64,000 nt of DNA, from assembly GCF_001693255.1 (NCBI RefSeq), contig NZ_CP016474.1, positions 1,010,661 to 1,074,660 on the forward strand. The letters are read 5' to 3'. Origin of the DNA: Picosynechococcus sp. PCC 7003 (lineage in GTDB: Bacteria > Cyanobacteriota > Cyanobacteriia > Cyanobacteriales > MRBY01). The stretch's first letter is position 1; the number at the start of each line of letters is the position of its first letter. Positions 43,172 to 52,738 of this stretch are shown here, piece by piece. Position numbers and translations under genes: made by a program. Under the pieces are notes generated by a model. That model was not told the origin of the DNA. It searched no databases and saw only the letters and a program-made list of their open reading frames with translations.

Positions 43172-44302
43172 ATGCCTCAGATTCTTGTCATTGATGATGA
43201 CCTTGCGATGCGGGTTCTCTTAGAACGGACCCTCAAGCGTAAGGGTTATCAAGTCACCACTGCGAGTGATGGCAAAACGGGATTGGACTTGGCGATCGCC
43301 ACCCAGCCCGATCTCATCATTTCCGATTGGATGATGCCGGAAATGAACGGCATTGAAGTCTGCCAAGCCGTGAAACAACATCCCGACCTGTCAACTACTT
43401 TTTTTATTTTGTTGAGTGCCCTCGATGCCGTTGAAGATAAGGTAATGGGTTTAGATGCAGGAGCCGATGATTTTCTCTGTAAACCCATTAGTAGCCACGA
43501 ACTAGAAGCTAGGGTTAGATCTGGCCTGCGGATTTGTCGTCTCACCCAGGATTTGACTGCCCAGAAACGCGCCTTAGAGTCGGAACTGGCCGAGGCGGCC
43601 CAATACGTTAAATCCCTCTTGCCAGACCCCCTCTATCGAGATCACTTACGGATCGATAGCTGTTTTATTCCCTCCTCTCAATTAGGGGGTGATGGCTTTG
43701 ATTATTTTTGGCTGAGTCCCCAGGAATTGGTGTTTTATCTCTTGGATGTGTCGGGCCATGGCCTCAAAGCGGCGCTTCCTTCCATTAGCATTTTGAACCT
43801 ACTGCGATCGCGGAATAAGACCAAAGGCCTCGATTACCGTAGCCCCCAGGCTGTTTTGAATCACCTCAACCGCACCTGTCAATTTCTTGAACAGCAAGAA
43901 CAATATTTCACCATGTGGTACGGGGTTTATGACGTGGATGACCGGATCGTCACCTATGCTTGCGCAGGCCATCCCCCAGCGGTGCTAGTGAAACCCAATA
44001 CCGGTGAACCGCCACAATTGCTGAAAGCCCAGGGGTTTCCCATTGGGATGTTGCCCCCCGACCTCAGTGTCTATGAAGAACACAGCCTTTATCTGCCGTT
44101 TAATTCCCGTTTGTATCTGTTTAGTGATGGGGTCTATGAAAATACGGCGGCGATCAACCACAAGCAGCAATGGAATCTTTTTTTGAACTTCCTACAGCGG
44201 TTCCAGGGCGATTCTCTCCAGCCCCTGGTCAAAAGTATTGGCGATCGCCTCCACCAAAATCACCTCGAAGACGACTTTTCACTCCTCCGTTTGACCCTCT
44301 AG
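43172..44302 (+). CDS. Response regulator with PP2C/SpoIIE phosphatase domain (RsbU/RssB-like)
   Basis: 376 residues. Receiver at 1-120 (VIDDDLA, phospho-acceptor in IISDWMMPEMNG, CKPIS), a helical linker, and an SpoIIE-type PP2C domain at about 155-375 with LGGDGFDYFW, LLDVSGHGLKAALPS, ACAGHPPAVL, LYLFSDGVYE and DDFSLLRL. Metal-binding aspartates are present. Such proteins dephosphorylate anti-sigma antagonists in partner switching. The divergent gene encodes an RsbW-like kinase domain, the natural counterpart. Its stop overlaps the larB stop (CTAG). Confidence 0.92.
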   Translation: MPQILVIDDDLAMRVLLERTLKRKGYQVTTASDGKTGLDLAIATQPDLIISDWMMPEMNGIEVCQAVKQHPDLSTTFFILLSALDAVEDKVMGLDAGADDFLCKPISSHELEARVRSGLRICRLTQDLTAQKRALESELAEAAQYVKSLLPDPLYRDHLRIDSCFIPSSQLGGDGFDYFWLSPQELVFYLLDVSGHGLKAALPSISILNLLRSRNKTKGLDYRSPQAVLNHLNRTCQFLEQQEQYFTMWYGVYDVDDRIVTYACAGHPPAVLVKPNTGEPPQLLKAQGFPIGMLPPDLSVYEEHSLYLPFNSRLYLFSDGVYENTAAINHKQQWNLFLNFLQRFQGDSLQPLVKSIGDRLHQNHLEDDFSLLRLTL

Positions 44303-45069
44303 CGCAATTTCGCCGCTGTCCGCAGAATTTGTCCCGCCAAGATTGCCGCCCCAAAGCCATTATCAATATTCATCACACCGATACCTGCCGCACAGGAATT
44401 GAGCATGGTCAGGAGGGCAGATACCCCCCCGAAACTCACCCCATAGCCAACACTGGTGGGCACCGCAATCACAGGGCAATCGGCAAGACCCGCCACCACG
44501 CTAGGCAAAGCCCCCTCCATGCCCGCCACCGTAATCAACACATCCGCTTGTTCGATCACATGGCGATGGCTCAAAAGGCGATGGATCCCCGCCACGCCCA
44601 CATCCCAAAGACGGTTGACCGCAAAGCCCGATAACTCTGCAGTGACAGCAGCTTCTTCGGCCACGGGTAAATCGGCGGTACCGGCGGTCAAAATCGAAAT
44701 AGTCCCCCGATGGCGCACCTGGGGCGGTTCCTGAATGAGGGCACAGATACGCGCTTCAGGAAAATAGGTGAGGTTATGCACCTTGGGCTGTAGTTGATGA
44801 TAGGTCTCCACATCAATGCGCGTCGCCATGACAATCGGGTGGCGATCGCCCATCGCTCGCATAATCTGGGCAATGTGATCCGGTGTTTTACCAGGCCCCC
44901 AGATCACTTCCGGAAAGCCCGTGCGCAATTGACGGTGGTGGTCAATTTTTGCAAAGTCACCCACCGCTTCGAAGGTCAGGTACTTAAGCTCTATCAAAGC
45001 ATTGTGGGGACTGACTACCCCCTGGGCCACCGCTTCAAGTAACTGTTTGAGGGCCTCAGGATCGCTCAT
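44299..45069 (-). CDS. larB: LarB, nickel-pincer cofactor biosynthesis carboxylase
   Basis: 256 residues. LarB is an AIR-carboxylase-like enzyme that carboxylates and hydrolyses nicotinic acid adenine dinucleotide. Motifs: PEVIWGPGKTPDHIAQIM, TAGTADLPVAEEAAVTAE, WDVGVAGIHRLL, VAGMEGALPSVVAGL, and VPTSVGYGVSFGGVSALLTM. The last two are PurE-like. Length matches (about 250). larC, larE and larA are absent in the window. It converges with the PP2C gene. Confidence 0.9.
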   Translation of the reverse strand: MSDPEALKQLLEAVAQGVVSPHNALIELKYLTFEAVGDFAKIDHHRQLRTGFPEVIWGPGKTPDHIAQIMRAMGDRHPIVMATRIDVETYHQLQPKVHNLTYFPEARICALIQEPPQVRHRGTISILTAGTADLPVAEEAAVTAELSGFAVNRLWDVGVAGIHRLLSHRHVIEQADVLITVAGMEGALPSVVAGLADCPVIAVPTSVGYGVSFGGVSALLTMLNSCAAGIGVMNIDNGFGAAILAGQILRTAAKLR

Positions 45070-45102
45070 GAATAACCTTGTAGGAAAAGATCGCGCCGCG
45101 CC

Positions 45103-45540
45103 CTAGTTGAGGACTAGCCACTTCTGGCCATTGAGCCGCTGGAGCACATAGCCGACCATCAAGGGGAGATTGACCCGACGTTCATCGATCATGAAAGACT
45201 CTAGGGTACTGTGGGGGGACCCATCCGTCGCAAAAGACCAAGCCTTTTGGCCTTTGATGTCTGCATCAATGAAATAGAGGATAAATTGCCGCTTGTTATT
45301 GAGCCAACTCCCTTGAAGCTGCCAACAGACTTGGGACTCTAAACCCTTGATCGGAATATTCGTTTCGATAAACTTGAGACCCATGTCCCCGATGCCATTT
45401 TCCTTGAGGGTAGTTTGTAGCTCCGGGAGAAAATGATTTTCAATAAACTCCCCAAAGGGTTTTTCTTCTATAGCGGGGGGCTTTTCCTTTTTTTTCGCGG
45501 CGGGGGCTGCTTTGGATTTGGGATCGGTTGTTTCTGCCAT
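45103..45540 (-). CDS. DUF2996-family protein
   Basis: 145 residues. A lysine/alanine/proline-rich N-terminus (SKAAPAAKKKEKPPAIEEKP) precedes a compact domain at 28-145: FGEFIENHFLPELQTTLKEN, VCWQLQGSWLNNKRQFILYF, SFATDGSPHSTLESFMIDER and QRLNGQKWLVLN. It looks like the cyanobacterial and plastid DUF2996 family. No signal peptide. Function unknown. It lies 33 bases upstream of larB on the same strand. Confidence 0.78.
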   Translation of the reverse strand: MAETTDPKSKAAPAAKKKEKPPAIEEKPFGEFIENHFLPELQTTLKENGIGDMGLKFIETNIPIKGLESQVCWQLQGSWLNNKRQFILYFIDADIKGQKAWSFATDGSPHSTLESFMIDERRVNLPLMVGYVLQRLNGQKWLVLN

Positions 45541-45683
45541 AATCTGCCGAAAAGTTGAGAGGGTTCACGAAGGGCAAAGGGGTTTTGCTCTTTTTCATTT
45601 AAGCATATCCAAGTTTAGCGTGGGGGACGTGGCACAATGGGATGACAAATTTTTTTGTTGGACATTTTTAAAGGAGTGAGTTC

Positions 45684-46328
45684 GTGGGGCGATCGCGCGT
45701 TCGACAGCATGTCAATCCCTTAACTGATAAGTATCAACAGGTGTTTCAAATGCCAAATTGGTCAGACATTTTTGCTGATCTGACAGCCCCTTTACATCTT
45801 GATATTGGTTGTGCGCGGGGGCGGTTTATTTTAGAGATGGCCCAGCGGTTTCCAGAACGTAATTTTGTTGGCGTAGAAATCCGCGAACCCCTAGTAGACG
45901 ATGCCAACGAAATCCGGGATCAACTGGGGCTGAAAAATCTCCACTATGTTTTTGCGAATATCAATACCTCCCTCCAAGTGCTGTTGGACTCCTTACCGAC
46001 GGCAACCTTAACTTGGATCACGATTCAATTTCCCGATCCTTGGTTTAAGAAAAAGCACCACAAACGCCGGGTTGTGCAACCAGATTTAGTTGATATTTTG
46101 GCGAAACATACGCCCCAAAAGCTGGTTTTATTTTGCCAGTCGGATGTAGAAGAAGTTGCTTTGGAAATGAGAGAAAAGTTTCTGGAGCATGAAACCTTCG
46201 TCCTCGCCCATGATGCGTTTTGGCTGCAAGAGAATATATTTCCAGTGCCGACGGAACGGGAAGTCGCCACGGCCAATAAAGGCGAGCCTGTCTACCGTTT
46301 TCTCTTACACAAAAAAGGCACTACATAA
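45684..46328 (+). CDS. trmB: tRNA (guanine-N7-)-methyltransferase
   Basis: 214 residues. TrmB methylates G46 in tRNA. Motifs: RSRVRQHVNPLTDKY at the N-terminus, SAM-binding LDIGCARGRFILEMAQRFP, FVGVEIREPLV, QFPDPWFKKKHHKRRVVQP with the catalytic region, and the C-terminal TEREVATANKGEPVYRFL. Start at GTG 45684, with AAAGGAG about nine bases upstream. Solo gene. Confidence 0.95.
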   Translation: MGRSRVRQHVNPLTDKYQQVFQMPNWSDIFADLTAPLHLDIGCARGRFILEMAQRFPERNFVGVEIREPLVDDANEIRDQLGLKNLHYVFANINTSLQVLLDSLPTATLTWITIQFPDPWFKKKHHKRRVVQPDLVDILAKHTPQKLVLFCQSDVEEVALEMREKFLEHETFVLAHDAFWLQENIFPVPTEREVATANKGEPVYRFLLHKKGTT

Positions 46329-46503
46329 AGGGTACCTGGGCGATCGCCCCAAAAGCGCCTAAATTTTTTAGCGAGACTTTAGTCCCCTAACACAAATTAC
46401 CCAGTCCTAAGCCGAACCGTTGATTTCGGTTAACCGCGTTGTCTCAAAAATGTGCCGATCTTTACAATGGGGGGATACAAAGCTTTCTGCGGACAACATT
46501 GCT

Positions 46504-48381
46504 ATGAGCATCAAAGACAACCCCCCCTCTCGAACGAGGCAAATTGGCTCCATTTTGTTGTGGCTGACGGGACTTTTTTTCCTGGTGAATGCCTTTTTCC
46601 CTAATTTGTTTGGTGATCCGACTCCCCAGGTGCCCTACAGTCTCTTTATCAATCAAGTAGAAGATGGTCAGGTGGCCCGTGCTTCCGTTGGCGATCGCGA
46701 AATTCGTTACCAACTCAAAGCCGAAGGGGAAGAACAGCAGGGAACAATTCTCCGCACAACCCCCATTTTTGACCTCGATCTCCCCAAACGTCTCGAAGCC
46801 AGTGGCGTTGAATTTGCCGCGCCCCCCCCAAAAAATAATTTCTTCGGCAATATCTTGGGTTGGGTGATCCCGCCAATTATTTTTGTCTTAATCTGGCAAT
46901 TTTTCATTGGTCGCAGTGCTGGCGGTGCCGGTGGAGCAGGGGGAGCGCTCTCTTTTACCCGCAGCAAAGCGAAAGTTTATGTCGAGGAGGAAGCCACAAA
47001 GATTACCTTTGATGACGTGGCTGGTGTCGAGGAAGCGAAAACTGAACTCACAGAAATTGTTGAATTTCTCAAAACTCCCCAACGTTACACGGCGATCGGT
47101 GCCAAAATTCCCAAGGGGGTATTGTTGGTCGGCCCTCCGGGAACCGGTAAAACCCTCATGGCGAAGGCCGTTGCTGGCGAAGCTGGCGTGCCATTCTTTA
47201 GCATCTCTGGCTCTGAATTTGTCGAACTTTTTGTTGGGGCTGGGGCGGCTCGGGTGCGGGATCTCTTTGAACAAGCCAAGAAAAAAGCGCCCTGTATTAT
47301 TTTTATCGATGAATTAGATGCCATCGGCAAATCCCGGGCCAGTGGCGGCATGATGGGGGGCAATGACGAACGGGAGCAAACCCTCAACCAGCTCTTAACT
47401 GAAATGGACGGTTTCTCGGTGGGAGATGCCACCGTAATCGTGCTGGCAGCAACAAACCGCCCTGAAACCCTTGATCCGGCGTTGCTCCGCCCCGGACGGT
47501 TTGACCGCCAGGTCTTAGTGGATCGCCCGGATCTCGGCGGACGTCTAAAAATTCTCGAAATCTACGCCAACAAAGTCCAACTCGACAACGAAGTTAATTT
47601 AAAAGAAATTGCCACCCGTACCCCTGGGTTTGCGGGGGCTGATTTGGCCAATCTCGTCAATGAAGCGGCCCTACTGGCGGCCCGCAATAAGCGCGAGAAG
47701 GTGACCCAGGCAGATTTTTCAGAAGCGATTGAACGGGTTGTCGCCGGCCTGGAGAAAAAAAGTCGGGTCTTGTCGGATAAGGAGAAGAAAATTGTGGCCT
47801 ACCACGAAGTCGGTCATGCCCTCGTCGGTGCGTTGCTCCCTGGGGGAGGCCGAGTTGCGAAAATTTCTATTGTGCCCCGTGGGATGGCAGCCTTGGGTTA
47901 TACCCTACAAATGCCGACGGAAGATCGTTTCTTAATGGATGAACGGGAAATGCGTGATCAGATTGCAACCCTACTCGGAGGCCGCTCAGCAGAGGAAATT
48001 GTCTTTGGTTCGATCACCACTGGTGCCGCCAATGATCTGCAACGGGCCACGGATCTCGCCGAACGGATGGTCACCACCTACGGCATGAGTAAAGTCCTCG
48101 GCCCCCTCGCCTATGAACGGGGTTCCCAAAATAATTTCCTCGGTGAAAACATGATGAATCCCCGCCGCATGGTCAGTGATGAGACGGCCCAGGCCATCGA
48201 TGCAGAGGTCAAAGAAATTGTCGAGACAGCCCATGATCAGGCGATCGCCATTTTGCGGGCCAACCGAGATCTACTCGAAACAATCTCCCAAAAAATCCTC
48301 GATACAGAGGTCATCGAAGGAGAAGAACTCCAAGGCTTCTTAAACCAAGCCGTCAAACCTGAAGCCCAGATTTCGGCCTAG
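46504..48381 (+). CDS. ftsH: ATP-dependent zinc metalloprotease FtsH
   Basis: 625 residues. Two membrane segments (about 18-36 and 112-130, the second ILGWVIPPIIFVLIWQFFIG), AAA domain with Walker A GPPGTGKT, Walker B CIIFIDELDAIG and SRH ATNRPETLDPALLRPGRFDR, then the HEVGH zinc motif and C-terminal helices. It degrades damaged membrane proteins; cyanobacterial FtsH repairs photosystem II. Which of the usual four copies this is cannot be told. ATG 46504 is preferred; an in-frame start at 46420 would add an atypical N-terminus. A hairpin terminator follows. Confidence 0.96.
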   Translation: MSIKDNPPSRTRQIGSILLWLTGLFFLVNAFFPNLFGDPTPQVPYSLFINQVEDGQVARASVGDREIRYQLKAEGEEQQGTILRTTPIFDLDLPKRLEASGVEFAAPPPKNNFFGNILGWVIPPIIFVLIWQFFIGRSAGGAGGAGGALSFTRSKAKVYVEEEATKITFDDVAGVEEAKTELTEIVEFLKTPQRYTAIGAKIPKGVLLVGPPGTGKTLMAKAVAGEAGVPFFSISGSEFVELFVGAGAARVRDLFEQAKKKAPCIIFIDELDAIGKSRASGGMMGGNDEREQTLNQLLTEMDGFSVGDATVIVLAATNRPETLDPALLRPGRFDRQVLVDRPDLGGRLKILEIYANKVQLDNEVNLKEIATRTPGFAGADLANLVNEAALLAARNKREKVTQADFSEAIERVVAGLEKKSRVLSDKEKKIVAYHEVGHALVGALLPGGGRVAKISIVPRGMAALGYTLQMPTEDRFLMDEREMRDQIATLLGGRSAEEIVFGSITTGAANDLQRATDLAERMVTTYGMSKVLGPLAYERGSQNNFLGENMMNPRRMVSDETAQAIDAEVKEIVETAHDQAIAILRANRDLLETISQKILDTEVIEGEELQGFLNQAVKPEAQISA

Positions 48382-48435
48382 GCCCCAAATCTCTAACAGC
48401 AATTTAGAAATGTAAAAACATCATTTCCCAGGGCT

Positions 48436-48461
48436 TTCCCAATGGCCATGGGAACTTTTTT
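48436..48461 (+). terminator. Terminator after ftsH
   Basis: TTCCCA (48436-48441) and TGGGAA (48449-48454) form a stem around ATGGCCA, then CTTTTTT. It overlaps the stop codon of the converging exported-protein gene by two bases. Confidence 0.75.
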
Positions 48462-49149
48462 ATGGTGTGGTGGTTTCTGGGGGAGTTACGTCTTCTACTT
48501 CCGGTAGGGCAGGCATGCTAGGTAAAGCAGGAATCCCTGCATCGGGAATTTGTCCTTCGCTTGGGGGTGGTGTAATCGTCTCTGGGGTTGGATTTGTCGG
48601 GGCTGGCGACGTTGCGGCTTCGTTGCTCGCGACGGGCTGACTGAGATTCAGGAGGACATCTACTTCAGGATAATAACTAGCCCACTGTTTGATGTTGGGG
48701 TTCTGTTGCCAATCCTGTTGGGAAATGCGCAAGTTAAACAGAGGGGCGATCGCCACATCATTTTGACCAACCACTAAGAGATCCAATGTGCTTGGGGTGG
48801 GACTTTGTCTAAATAAAAAAGGGATCAGTAGTTCGGTGCGATCTTCAGCCTGGCGCATAAACCAGGAATAACGACTGGGAGGAAGACCAGAACTCAACGG
48901 TTCAAGACCATTAATTTCAATGGCATCGAAACGGAGCATGCAAGACATTTCTGGGGTGATCGTTGGATCCTGGGGAGGCTCGGCGTAATCACAGGTCAAT
49001 TGGGGCGGCACTTGGGCGATCGCCTGGGGGGACATCGAGCTTAATAAACCAACTAAGCCCACCAGACTCCAACAAGATCTAGAGGCGAAACCGAGGGCCA
49101 ATGGGAAGAGGGATTGGGCAGAGATGCGGTTTTGAAAACAATAGAACAT
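48460..49149 (-). CDS. Exported DUF-type protein, unknown
   Basis: 229 residues. A long signal peptide (LVGLVGLLSSMSPQAIAQVP, cleavage near AIA-Q at about 46), a middle domain of about 120 residues (LTCDYAEPPQDPTITPEMSC with two cysteines that may pair; WFMRQAEDRTELLIPFLF; LDLLVVGQNDVAIAPLFNL), and a Pro/Thr/Glu-rich tail. Probably periplasmic or surface-linked. No family recognised. Divergent from the hybrid histidine kinase with 263 bases between. Confidence 0.65.
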   Translation of the reverse strand: MFYCFQNRISAQSLFPLALGFASRSCWSLVGLVGLLSSMSPQAIAQVPPQLTCDYAEPPQDPTITPEMSCMLRFDAIEINGLEPLSSGLPPSRYSWFMRQAEDRTELLIPFLFRQSPTPSTLDLLVVGQNDVAIAPLFNLRISQQDWQQNPNIKQWASYYPEVDVLLNLSQPVASNEAATSPAPTNPTPETITPPPSEGQIPDAGIPALPSMPALPEVEDVTPPETTTP

Positions 49150-49412
49150 CGGCGAAACCTACAATAGGAGCGCGAAAGGAAGGCAAAAGCCTTGTATGAT
49201 ATCATCCTACCGAAAAAATACCTGTCGCCAAGTCAGGCATGATCATCCTCTGCCCTTGACACGTTTCGTCTCAAGACACGAAGATTCTTTTGGCAACCCC
49301 TCAGCTTGCCATAAACTTTCTTTAGAAAAGCTTAGATCTAAAGCCTCCGTCGAAAATTAGGGCCATGCTAGACAGCAACGAGATCTGTCTGATTGGTCTC
49401 TTTACGTAATTC

Positions 49413-51695
49413 ATGATTCTTAACGCCATCACTCCCGATATTTCTTGGACTGCCCCCTGGAATGTGCTGCAACAGCTGTGTCATCTTTGGCGGCGGTTTG
49501 GCATCGGCATCGATCCCCGCGATCGCCTATATATCAGTGGCGCCCAATTACAAGAGGCAGGACTGGCCCTCGATTACGACGTTTTTCATCTCCTCATCGA
49601 AACGGATTTTACGGCCCTGCTGTGGGCTAAGGCCATTGATCCCGCTGCAGTTTCTCCGGAAGCGCTATCAGCTCCAGGGGGACAATATGAAATTTCTATG
49701 GTATTTGACCCCCAGGCGATCGCCCCCCTCATTGCGACCCTCCTCGGTAGTCATATTGACTTTCCCCAATTGAAGGCCCTGCGAAAAAAGATCTTGCCCC
49801 AACGCTCGGCGATTCCGCCGGATCTGATGGTGGGTCTCCTGGAGATTGTGCGATCACCGTCCATTCAAGAAACCGTACCAGAGGAGGCGGTGGTGCCAAA
49901 CCAGCCCCTCAATATGTTGCTGAGCCAGCGCCTAGAGCAGGAAAAAATTCTCAATAATGTCACCCACCGCATCTACCAAAACCAAGATCTGATGGTGACG
50001 GTGCGCATGGCCCTCGAACAAGCCCAACGGTTATTACGGGTTGATCGCCTGCTGGTTTATCAGCTCGATTTACCGACGGCGGATCCAGAGCGTTTTGTAA
50101 ATCGGGTCACCTTTGAAGTGGTGTCCTCAGAAAAAGTTTCTTCTCTGTTGCATTTCGACCAAGATGAATGCCTGACGAACAATCAACTGATCAAGGATGC
50201 CTACCTCAAGGGTAAGCACTTGGCGGTGAATGATATTGAGACGCAACCGAACCTCAGTCCCTGTTTTAAACAACAGCTCCAAGGAATGCAGGTCAAGGCG
50301 AAGTTGGTGGTGCCCCTCATCGTCGAGCAGCGCCTCTGGGGTTTGCTCATCGCTCACCAATGCCATAGCCCCCGCCGCTGGCGCAAAAATGAAGTTACTT
50401 TTCTATCCCATGTGGCGGAATATTTGGCGATCGCCATCCTCCAAGCCCGGTCTTACCAGCAACTCCGCGAACAAAAAACTAGCCTTGAGACCCTCGCCCA
50501 ACAACGCGCCCGGGAACTAGAAGATGCTCTCCTCTCCGCCCAGGTGGCCAGCCAATCGAAAAAAGAATTTATCCACATCATGAGCCATGAGCTCTTGACC
50601 CCCCTCACGTCGATCATTGGTCTATCCAATACCCTCAGCTATTGGACAGCCGACGAAAATCCCAAAAAGCTCTCCCCCGAAAAACAGCGCGTTTACCTCC
50701 AGACCATCCACGAAAGCGGCACTCGATTACGCAATCTGCTCCAAGATATCCTTGATTTTTCCCAAACGGAAGCGGCCCGATCTGTGTTGGATTTACAGAA
50801 ATTTTCCCTGAAGCAATTGTGTTACCGGGTTCTCAATGGGTTCCAAGAATTAGGCGATCGCCAGGGGATCAGCCTCAAATTTATCAATCAGCTAGAACCA
50901 GAACAAGACTCTTTTTACGCCGACCCCATTCGCCTCGAAAAAATCCTCAGTCACCTTTTATCCAATGCCATCAAATTTACCTCCCACGGCGGTGAAGTCA
51001 CCTTTAGCCTTTGGCGGGAACAACAACAGGATGTCATCTTCCAGGTCAAAGACACGGGCATTGGCATTCCCCCCCAGCAAATTCCCCTCCTGTTTGAGCA
51101 GTTCCAGCAACTCGAACCGTCCATGAGTCGTCGCTACGATGGGGCGGGGTTTGGTTTAGCCCTCGTCAAACAGCTCGTCGAAATTCACCAGGGACAAATT
51201 CACGTCACCTCCACCCCCAAAAAAGGCTCTATCTTCACCGTCCGCATCCCCAACCAAGTGCCCCGCAATCTTCACCCCGTGGGTAAGGGGAGTGTGGGCG
51301 GTAACCAAGGCGGCACCATTGTGCTGGTTTCCCAGGATGAAGAAATGGCGACCCTGATTTGTGAGTTGTTAACGGCGACGAACTACCAAGTGATTTGGCT
51401 GATCGATAGCGAAATTGCCAGCCGTCAGATTAGTGCTCTCCAGCCGATTTTAGTGATTCTCGATGCCCACCAACATAAAATTCAAATTGAAGACATTATC
51501 GACAGCCTCAAAATGGCCCCCCAAACCCAACAAATCCCCACTCTCTTGACGGGCGATCGCCTCAACGATGATCAGTGGCAAAAATTACAAAAACGTGGCT
51601 TCCAAGATTACCTCCCCAAGCCGATCCACAGTGAAAAACTGATTGACATGGTGAACCATTACGTCACCCGCCACTACCTCGCCAATACTCTTTAG
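49413..51695 (+). CDS. GAF-domain hybrid histidine kinase
   Basis: 760 residues. N-terminal 170 residues unassigned, then a GAF domain (about 180-345: DLMVTVRMALEQAQRLLRVD, VPLIVEQRLWGLLIAHQC) lacking an obvious chromophore cysteine pattern, HisKA with phospho-histidine in FIHIMSHELLTPLTSIIG, HATPase_c (N-box LSHLLSNAIKFT, G1 DTGIGIP, G2 GAGFGLALVKQLV), and a C-terminal receiver-like domain. In that receiver the acceptor region VILDAHQHK keeps an aspartate and LPKPI a lysine, but the acidic pair is SQDEE, so phosphotransfer is uncertain. No response regulator is adjacent. Confidence 0.9.
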   Translation: MILNAITPDISWTAPWNVLQQLCHLWRRFGIGIDPRDRLYISGAQLQEAGLALDYDVFHLLIETDFTALLWAKAIDPAAVSPEALSAPGGQYEISMVFDPQAIAPLIATLLGSHIDFPQLKALRKKILPQRSAIPPDLMVGLLEIVRSPSIQETVPEEAVVPNQPLNMLLSQRLEQEKILNNVTHRIYQNQDLMVTVRMALEQAQRLLRVDRLLVYQLDLPTADPERFVNRVTFEVVSSEKVSSLLHFDQDECLTNNQLIKDAYLKGKHLAVNDIETQPNLSPCFKQQLQGMQVKAKLVVPLIVEQRLWGLLIAHQCHSPRRWRKNEVTFLSHVAEYLAIAILQARSYQQLREQKTSLETLAQQRARELEDALLSAQVASQSKKEFIHIMSHELLTPLTSIIGLSNTLSYWTADENPKKLSPEKQRVYLQTIHESGTRLRNLLQDILDFSQTEAARSVLDLQKFSLKQLCYRVLNGFQELGDRQGISLKFINQLEPEQDSFYADPIRLEKILSHLLSNAIKFTSHGGEVTFSLWREQQQDVIFQVKDTGIGIPPQQIPLLFEQFQQLEPSMSRRYDGAGFGLALVKQLVEIHQGQIHVTSTPKKGSIFTVRIPNQVPRNLHPVGKGSVGGNQGGTIVLVSQDEEMATLICELLTATNYQVIWLIDSEIASRQISALQPILVILDAHQHKIQIEDIIDSLKMAPQTQQIPTLLTGDRLNDDQWQKLQKRGFQDYLPKPIHSEKLIDMVNHYVTRHYLANTL

Positions 51696-51768
51696 AACAG
51701 CAAAAAAAGAAGGCGATCGCCAACTGTTTCTAGCACGATCCAACTACGCCCACCCCTCACCCTCGGCC

Positions 51769-52716
51769 ATGCGCAACCTATACCCCCCTCTCCACCCCTA
51801 CCACAGCGACAAACTCCCTGTTTCCGACCTCCACACCCTCTATTACGAAGAATCCGGCAATCCAGATGGCAAACCCGTCGTCTTTATCCATGGTGGCCCC
51901 GGCGGCGGCTGTCCCCCGATCTATCGCCAATTTTTTGATCCGCACCAGTGGCGCATTATTCTGTTTGACCAGCGGGGTGCAGGCCAGAGTACCCCCAGGG
52001 CAGAACTACGGGAAAATACCACCTGGGATCTGGTGGCTGATATCGAAAAAATACGCGACCACCTCGCCATTGACCAATGGTTTATCTTTGGTGGCAGTTG
52101 GGGCAGTACCCTCGCCCTCGCCTATAGCCAAACCCACCCAGACCGCTGCCTTGGCCTCATCCTGCGGGGAATTTTTATGCTCCGTCAAAAGGAAATCCAG
52201 TGGTTCTATCAATACGGAGCCAGCGAAATTTTTCCCGATGCTTGGGAAAGTTACCTCAAACCCATTCCCCCCGAAGAGCGCCATGATCTCGTGGGTGCCT
52301 ATTACAAACGCTTAACCAGCCCCGATCCCCAAATTCGTTTGGAAGCAGCCCAGGCCTGGTCTGTGTGGGAAGGTAGCACCAGTCGGTTAATTCCGTCGGC
52401 GGCCAGTAAAGTGAGTTTTGCGCGCCCCGAATTTGCCGAGGCCTTTGCCCGGATTGAATGCCATTATTTCGTGAATAAAGGTTTTTTCGCCACGGAAAAC
52501 CAACTCCTAGAAAATATTGATCGCATCCGTCATTTACCAGCAGTCATTGTCCAAGGTCGCTATGATGTGGTTTGTCCGATGACCAGTGCCTGGGAACTCC
52601 ATCAAGCCTGGCCGGAGGCAAAGTTTGTCCTGGTGCCTGAGGCAGGTCACTCGGCCTTTGAACCGGGCATTCAAACGGAATTACTAAACGCAACGGATGT
52701 GTTTGCAACCCTATAG
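51769..52716 (+). CDS. pip: Proline iminopeptidase
   Basis: 315 residues, alpha/beta hydrolase releasing N-terminal proline. Motifs: FIHGGPGGGC oxyanion region, FDQRGAGQST, nucleophile serine in FGGSWGSTLALAYSQTHP, acid in VQGRYDVVCP, histidine in PEAGHSAFEP. Length and order are typical of PIP (peptidase S33). Start at ATG 51769. cbiT follows 22 bases after its stop and could be co-transcribed. Confidence 0.93.
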   Translation: MRNLYPPLHPYHSDKLPVSDLHTLYYEESGNPDGKPVVFIHGGPGGGCPPIYRQFFDPHQWRIILFDQRGAGQSTPRAELRENTTWDLVADIEKIRDHLAIDQWFIFGGSWGSTLALAYSQTHPDRCLGLILRGIFMLRQKEIQWFYQYGASEIFPDAWESYLKPIPPEERHDLVGAYYKRLTSPDPQIRLEAAQAWSVWEGSTSRLIPSAASKVSFARPEFAEAFARIECHYFVNKGFFATENQLLENIDRIRHLPAVIVQGRYDVVCPMTSAWELHQAWPEAKFVLVPEAGHSAFEPGIQTELLNATDVFATL

Positions 52717-52738
52717 TTTTTATCTTTTGGCAGCATTT

